From the NCBI GenBank assembly GCA_003152145.1, contig PLZL01000006.1, positions 1-6,619 of the forward strand: a stretch of 6,619 nucleotides of DNA, read 5' to 3'. Within the stretch, counting starts at the first letter, position 1. The number at the start of each line of letters is the position of its first letter. This DNA comes from Limisphaerales bacterium. GTDB lineage: Bacteria > Verrucomicrobiota > Verrucomicrobiae > Limisphaerales > UBA11358. This document shows, one piece after another, positions 5,129 through 6,619 of the stretch. Below the pieces are notes generated by a model. The model did no database searches and was not told the DNA's origin. It saw only the letters and a program-made list of their open reading frames with translations. The position numbers were made by a program, and so were the translations under genes.

Positions 5129-5130
5129 CC

Positions 5131-6081
5131 ATGCTCAAGCGTCCAGAGGAATTTGGCTACAGCGCCGAAAGGTTCAACGACCGCATCAAACTGGCCGATG
5201 GTGAATCAAAAGAAGCGCGTTTTAAGACGTGGCTCGCCGACAAAAAGGCAAAACCGCGTTTCTGCAAGACGCACCCAAGGGAACTGCTTATCCCTGACCC
5301 CACCAGCGCGAAAATATGGCCAGCGTGCAAGGATCGAACCAACGATGTGTGCTACAACCCGTGGCACGAGCCGGAGATAATTCCGGGTGTCTTCGATTTC
5401 GTAATTGAATTGCGCTGCCCCGCCTGTCGCTGCGCATACGCGCTTTGCCCGCCAGAATCCCACACGACCAGCTTCGACACCTTCGACACGTCCACGCCGG
5501 AACGCGCTGCCACGCTCGCCAAAGCTCGCGAGTTTGTATCCCAAGTGAACACGCACGGCTGCGGCTTTGCCCTCTTTGTCGGGCCGACTGGACCGGGCAA
5601 AACCCGGCTGGCCTGCAACGTCGTCCGCGAGCTAAACCACCGCGACGCGCTTTATGTGCGTCAAGGTGAACTCACTTGCGCTCTTCGCGCCACTTACGGT
5701 CGCAAAGACGTGGTCCTTCACCGCTCGCGCAGGGATGACGACGGAGAAGCGGACGATGAATCCCCGACACCTCTCGAAATCGTCCAAAAGGTGCGTTTCC
5801 TCGTGCTGGACGAAATCGGCTGCACCGCGCTCGCCAACGACGAACGCCTCTTGCTCGACGAACTGTTTAAATACCGTTACGAACACCGCAAGCCAACGAT
5901 CCTGATTTCCAATCTGCCGCTTACCGGCCCGCCTGAAGCACCCGGCCTGAAGCAGTTCCTCGGCGACGCCCTGACCGACCGAATCAAAGAAGCCACGGGC
6001 AACGGGAAATTTATCGTCCAGTTCAGCGGAGAGAGCTACCGCCGCACGACAGGCGAAGATTATCTGACCGGACTGCCGTAA
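5131..6081 (+). CDS. DnaC-like AAA+ helicase loader with N-terminal Cys-rich domain
   Basis: This 316-residue ATPase of the DnaC/IstB type probably loads the replicative helicase onto the origin opened by the upstream initiator. Walker A is GPTGPGKT (151-158), Walker B is FLVLDEIG (223-230), sensor 1 is in LISNLP (258-263, N261), and R284 in LTDRIKE is the likely arginine finger. The N-terminal third is cysteine-rich (C45, C66, C74, C96, C99, C101, C106, with CPAC at 96-99), probably a zinc-binding module for protein or DNA contact. ATG 5131 was chosen because it lies two bases after the initiator stop; the frame extends upstream to 4999, but that would overlap the initiator. An IstB-like transposition role is unlikely because no transposase gene adjoins. 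Confidence 0.88.
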   Translation: MLKRPEEFGYSAERFNDRIKLADGESKEARFKTWLADKKAKPRFCKTHPRELLIPDPTSAKIWPACKDRTNDVCYNPWHEPEIIPGVFDFVIELRCPACRCAYALCPPESHTTSFDTFDTSTPERAATLAKAREFVSQVNTHGCGFALFVGPTGPGKTRLACNVVRELNHRDALYVRQGELTCALRATYGRKDVVLHRSRRDDDGEADDESPTPLEIVQKVRFLVLDEIGCTALANDERLLLDELFKYRYEHRKPTILISNLPLTGPPEAPGLKQFLGDALTDRIKEATGNGKFIVQFSGESYRRTTGEDYLTGLP

Positions 6082-6195
6082 ATCTCCTTTTGCAAAAGAA
6101 ATTTTTGCCAGCCAACCCATTCCACGCTGATTTTAAGTGCGGGTAGATAGACCTACTGCCTGGGTCAATACGTGGCGGTCTTGCCCGAAAGGGCG
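6082..6195. other. Spacer with a weak terminator-like palindrome and a GNRA hairpin
   Basis: CTTTTGCAAAAG (6087-6098) is a perfect palindrome followed shortly by a T run (6102-6106), a weak candidate terminator for the plus-strand operon. Further on, GTAGATAGACCTAC (6144-6157) is a near-palindrome. GCCC-GAAA-GGGC (6183-6194) forms a tetraloop hairpin. No gene is seen. Confidence 0.35.
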
Positions 6196-6619
6196 CTACT
6201 TCTCCCTCGGCTGATCGCCAGCCCAGCCTTTCTTCATAACTGGCCCACTTTTCCTCACCAGCGAGCTCTGCTGTAGCCCAGCCACACCTTGCCCTTTTCT
6301 AAGATTTTTCCCGGCAACCGAACCCATGTGAGGGCAGGACAGTCGTGCTTCTTTTTTCATTACTGTGCTACTTTTTCCGGAGACTGCTCGTGGCGCTGCT
6401 TTCACCCTCTCCGCCTCGACCGGGGAGAGGGTTGGGTGAGGTGTCGAAACTTCCTGCCTGCCCTCGCGCGCCACGGTGGATTTCGCCAGCGCGCTTTCCA
6501 GGATCAACTGGCTGCCGTCCGGGTAAGTCACCACGGCGCTGCCATCCGCGAATCGTTTCCGCCTCGGCTTCGCGTTGGCTTGGTTGTGTTGCTGCGTGTG
6601 TAAACGCCGGTTGAAAAGT
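6196..6619 (-). CDS. 3' end of an unidentified gene entering from the right, partial
   Basis: On the minus strand the frame is open from the window edge to a TAG at 6198-6196. The edge-proximal part reads like genuine protein (KRFADGSAVV, TYPDGSQLILESALAKSTVA, roughly 6555-6475), with two DGS turns that suggest a beta-hairpin. I cannot name it. From about 6455 on, the frame passes through the hairpin repeat at 6402-6439 and then through MKK-containing sequence of non-coding appearance. The natural C-terminus has therefore probably been replaced by repeat-derived sequence. No start is visible in the window. It converges on the helicase-loader gene. Confidence 0.45.
   Translation of the reverse strand, partial: LFNRRLHTQQHNQANAKPRRKRFADGSAVVTYPDGSQLILESALAKSTVAREGRQEVSTPHPTLSPVEAERVKAAPRAVSGKSSTVMKKEARLSCPHMGSVAGKNLRKGQGVAGLQQSSLVRKSGPVMKKGWAGDQPREK
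6402..6439. repeat. REP-like hairpin repeat
   Basis: CCCTCTCC (6405-6412) pairs perfectly with GGAGAGGG (6424-6431) across an 11-base loop. An alternative outer pairing, TCACCC (6402-6407) with GGGTGA (6434-6439), is offset from it. This kind of hairpin is dispersed in many copies in some bacterial genomes, which I recall particularly from Verrucomicrobiota. No T run follows, so it is not a simple terminator. Confidence 0.6.

Noticed and set aside
4999..5130. Upstream extension of the helicase-loader frame to an ATG at 4999
   Set aside because: It overlaps the initiator coding end in another frame and encodes Arg/Ala/His-rich sequence unlike a loader N-terminus. ATG 5131 follows the initiator stop by two bases.
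6289..6614. Plus-strand open frames near the right edge
   Set aside because: They are Arg/Pro/Ser-rich, run through the hairpin repeat, and are antisense to the more protein-like partial gene.

Overview
The window is a tRNA-anchored integration site carrying mobile DNA of bacterial type. Base composition is moderately GC-rich. The tRNA-Arg(CCG) encodes its own CCA end, and genes mostly lack Shine-Dalgarno sequences; several have a -10-like box so close to the start codon that leaderless transcripts are likely. A CCCTCTCC/GGAGAGGG hairpin repeat near the right edge is of a kind I associate with Verrucomicrobiota. That taxonomic guess is tentative.

Left part (14-1630): an intact tRNA-Arg gene (1554-1630, minus strand) and, 1.5 kb away, a perfect 46-bp copy of its 3' half (14-59) form two directly repeated attachment sites. 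They enclose a small unit with no integrase. The unit carries an uncharacterised 239-residue gene (314-1033, minus), a doubtful opposing ORF (1062-1451, plus) that would share its promoter region, and a pair of 12-bp tandem repeats near each end that look like recombinase arm sites. Beyond the 46-bp core, the left copy still faintly resembles the tRNA 5' half and its promoter, as if it were a decayed complete tRNA gene.

Centre and right (1686-6081, all plus strand): a full tyrosine recombinase starts 90 bp from the 5' end of the tRNA. After it come an orphan 346-residue gene, a small excisionase-like helix-turn-helix protein, a winged-helix replication initiator and a DnaC-like AAA+ helicase loader. 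The last three are packed 10 bp and 2 bp apart and read as one operon. This is the gene set of an integrative, self-replicating element (plasmid-like or phage-like): the recombinase and excisionase control integration and excision, and the initiator and loader start replication of the excised circle. Two inverted repeats and two 24-bp direct repeats inside the initiator gene are a candidate origin, laid out like the lambda origin within gene O. The far end of this element is outside the window.

Right edge (6082-6619): mostly non-coding sequence with repeat-like features, meeting the 3' end of a minus-strand gene that enters from the right and whose frame runs through the hairpin repeat.

The most interesting points are the integrase-less att-flanked unit next to an active-looking integrase, the palindromic promoter and start region of that integrase, and the probable intragenic origin.
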